Assembly: GCA_029565465.1 (NCBI GenBank)
Contig: JAKQOD010000491.1
Location: 1-54,042 of the forward strand
Origin: Deltaproteobacteria bacterium
GTDB lineage: Bacteria > Myxococcota_A > Polyangia > Haliangiales > Haliangiaceae
Direction: 5' to 3'
Length of the DNA stretch: 54,042 nucleotides
Part shown: in pieces, positions 50,795 through 54,042 of the stretch
Numbering within the stretch: the stretch's first letter is position 1
Layout of the letters: the number at the start of each line of letters is the position of its first letter
The notes under the pieces: model-generated
The model's input: the letters and a program-made list of their open reading frames with translations, nothing else
Databases searched by the model: none
Told to the model about the DNA's origin: nothing
Made by a program: the position numbers and the translations under genes

Positions 50795-52492
50795 ATGATC
50801 GCAACGGCGGACGGGGTGGAGCAGTCGGCGGAGGCGTTTCTGCGGCAAATCATTAATTTGGTTCCGCACTTCATTTTTGCCAAAGATGCCGAAGGTCGGT
50901 TTGTGTTGGTGAATCAAGCGATGGCATCAGCGTATGGCTGCACGGTTGCAGACATTGAAGGCCGCACCGATGCAGATTTTTCGAGCGCTGAAGAAACCGC
51001 GAACTTTCGGCGCGATGATTTGGAAGTCATGCGTAGCGGTCAGCCTAAAACCATCGAAGCCGAACCGAACACCGATGCGCGCGGCGAACGGCGGATGCTG
51101 ACAACGGTCAAGATTCCATTCACGTTTAGTGGCAGCGCAAGTCCCGGCGTCTTGGGTGTTGCTACCGATATCACCGAGCGACTGCGCGACCAGGCCCATA
51201 TTGAATTTCTCGCCCACCATGACAGCCTAACTGGGCTACCGAATCGCGCACGTCTTGAAAACTATTTACGTGGGCCGCTGACGCAAACCGAACCGTTTAC
51301 GTTGTTCTTTTTGGATCTCGATCACTTCAAAGACATCAACGATTCGTTGGGCCACGGCGTCGGTGATGCATTTCTGCGCATCGTCGCTACTCGGCTGCGC
51401 GCAGCCTTGGGCGCGGATGACTTTATTTGCCGTGCAGGCGGGGATGAATTTATCGTGGTCTTGCGTGGCGCTGCGGGCGCTGCGGCTCGCGCACGGGTAC
51501 AGGCGTTGGTTGAATTACTGGATGAGCCGATAACCGTTGAGGCGATTTCGTTGTCGATTTCGGGCAGTGCTGGTGCAGCGGTGTTTCCCGTCGACGGCAC
51601 ATCGACGGAAATGCTGATGAAGCATGCCGATGCTGCGCTATATTCGGCCAAAGCCAACGGGCGCAACACGTTCGAATTCTTCACGCCCGTACTCAAAGCT
51701 GCCGCCGAACGTCGGTTGTCGACGATGAACGGCTTGCGCAACGCTGCCACCCGCGCTGAATTCACGTTGCACTATCAGCCGATCGTCAGCGCTGGGTCAC
51801 ACGCATGGGTTGCAACCGAAGCTCTGCTGCGTTGGCAGTCGCCAGAGCTTGGGGCGGTGTCGCCAAGCGAATTTATTCCATTAGCCGAAGAAACCGGCTT
51901 GATCGCAGGCGTTGGGCTTTGGGTTATGCGCGAAGCTTGCAGTGCGCAAACCCGCTGGGCGCAGCGCAACGTTGATCTAAATATTTCGATCAACATTTCG
52001 GCACGGCAGCTTGTGATGCCAACGTTTGAATCAACGTTTCGAGCAATCTGCCAACAAACCGGTGCGCGGCTCGATCGGCTTACGCTGGAAGTTACCGAAG
52101 GCGTGTTTTTGGCTGACGCGAATGCCAGTCGGATGTTGCGCTCGTTGGCTGATAGCGGCGTGGCGGTATCGATCGACGATTTCGGAGCTGGGTATTCCAG
52201 CTTGGGTTATCTCAAGAAGTTGCCGTTGTCGTATCTCAAGATCGATCGTTCATTTGTCAACGAATGCACGCAGAGCCCCGACGACGCGGCGATTGTTCGT
52301 GGCATCGTGGCGCTGGCCAAGAATCTGCGCTTGAAGGTAGTTGCTGAAGGTGTCGAAACCGCAGCGCAAGCCGCATTTCTCGAAGGTACCGGCTGCGATG
52401 AGCTCCAGGGCTTTTTGTATTCACGGCCCGTGGCGGAATCGACGCTACTCGATGGCGCAGCGCTACATGCTGTTGCGGCGCGCAGGGCCTAA
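50795..52492 (+). CDS. PAS-GGDEF-EAL cyclic di-GMP enzyme
   Basis: 565 residues from ATG 50795. A PAS domain (about 12-130; LVPHFIFAKDAEGRFVLVNQ) is followed by GGDEF (about 135-300) with DLDHFKDINDSLGH and an intact active loop RAGGDEF. The EAL domain (about 315-560) has TEALLRW, INISARQL, LEVTEGVFL, DDFGAGYSS, LKIDRSF and AEGVETA. Both catalytic sites look complete, so synthesis and hydrolysis of cyclic di-GMP are possible. The I-site (Arg-x-x-Asp) upstream of GGDEF is not evident. There is no membrane segment, so it is cytoplasmic. The PilZ protein at 16379 is a possible, distant receptor. Confidence 0.9.
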   Translation: MIATADGVEQSAEAFLRQIINLVPHFIFAKDAEGRFVLVNQAMASAYGCTVADIEGRTDADFSSAEETANFRRDDLEVMRSGQPKTIEAEPNTDARGERRMLTTVKIPFTFSGSASPGVLGVATDITERLRDQAHIEFLAHHDSLTGLPNRARLENYLRGPLTQTEPFTLFFLDLDHFKDINDSLGHGVGDAFLRIVATRLRAALGADDFICRAGGDEFIVVLRGAAGAAARARVQALVELLDEPITVEAISLSISGSAGAAVFPVDGTSTEMLMKHADAALYSAKANGRNTFEFFTPVLKAAAERRLSTMNGLRNAATRAEFTLHYQPIVSAGSHAWVATEALLRWQSPELGAVSPSEFIPLAEETGLIAGVGLWVMREACSAQTRWAQRNVDLNISINISARQLVMPTFESTFRAICQQTGARLDRLTLEVTEGVFLADANASRMLRSLADSGVAVSIDDFGAGYSSLGYLKKLPLSYLKIDRSFVNECTQSPDDAAIVRGIVALAKNLRLKVVAEGVETAAQAAFLEGTGCDELQGFLYSRPVAESTLLDGAALHAVAARRA

Positions 52493-52528
52493 ACCGTTTG
52501 CGTGCTGCGTCAAGATCGTCCGTCGTTG

Positions 52529-54042
<1,514 letters not shown>

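Overview
The window reads as chromosomal DNA of a moderately GC-rich Gram-negative bacterium, most likely a member of the Myxococcota (delta-proteobacteria-like). The signs are an unusually high density of predicted lipoproteins (about sixteen), several with myxobacterial cysteine-rich disulfide repeats; a Ser/Thr protein kinase fused to a STAND-type NTPase; Kelch and WD-like propellers on lipoprotein anchors; and PilZ, GGDEF/EAL and M50B-type genes. No rRNA, tRNA, CRISPR array or complete insertion sequence was seen. The lineage is an inference from gene content, not from a marker gene.

Left part (1-16 kb): a RAYT/IS200-like transposase runs off the left edge and lies beside an approximately 0.5 kb array of short interleaved repeats. 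Then come small lipoproteins, a large protein with an NlpC/P60-like Cys/His core, and a creB-creC-creD operon on the minus strand. The operon carries a striking set of four 11-bp-phased direct repeats just upstream of creD. A PHP-domain metallohydrolase lipoprotein with a periplasmic partner, a frameshifted M50B-type membrane peptidase, a Cys-rich lipoprotein, a 3-mercaptopyruvate-type sulfurtransferase and a divergent GNAT follow.

Middle (16-42 kb): mostly single genes or pairs. They include a PilZ protein whose 3' end is duplicated as a 31-bp direct repeat around a small ORF, a beta-lactamase-fold lipoprotein with TPR-like tail, a DUF1877 protein followed by a stand-alone HflX N-terminal domain, DUF2141, an Imm5-like protein coupled to a lipoprotein pirin, and an ArsR-AHSA1 pair with a probable operator. 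Further on are a ChrR-like double cupin, a uracil-DNA-glycosylase-like protein, a MauG/CcpA-type dihaem peroxidase lipoprotein, a giant propeller lipoprotein, a class V aminotransferase coupled to a propeller protein, a barrel/TM pair, a lipoprotein made of two duplicated domains behind a sigma54-like promoter, and DarP/YjgA. Gene remains include a 5'-truncated GNAT and a deleted microbial PARG (DUF2263) gene.

Right part (42-54 kb): the most distinctive locus. A kinase-STAND-transmembrane-coiled-coil protein overlaps by one base the start of a giant propeller lipoprotein. That lipoprotein meets, tail to tail with a 2-bp gap, a Kelch lipoprotein with the same type of Cys-rich head. A close paralogue of the propeller lipoprotein lies at 27-30 kb, and the two share a conserved approximately 130-residue C-terminal domain I do not recognise. 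The kinase has HCD instead of HRD and lacks a canonical APE motif. A PAS-GGDEF-EAL protein and an S41 peptidase that leaves the window through a hexanucleotide repeat encoding a Gly-Ser linker close the window.
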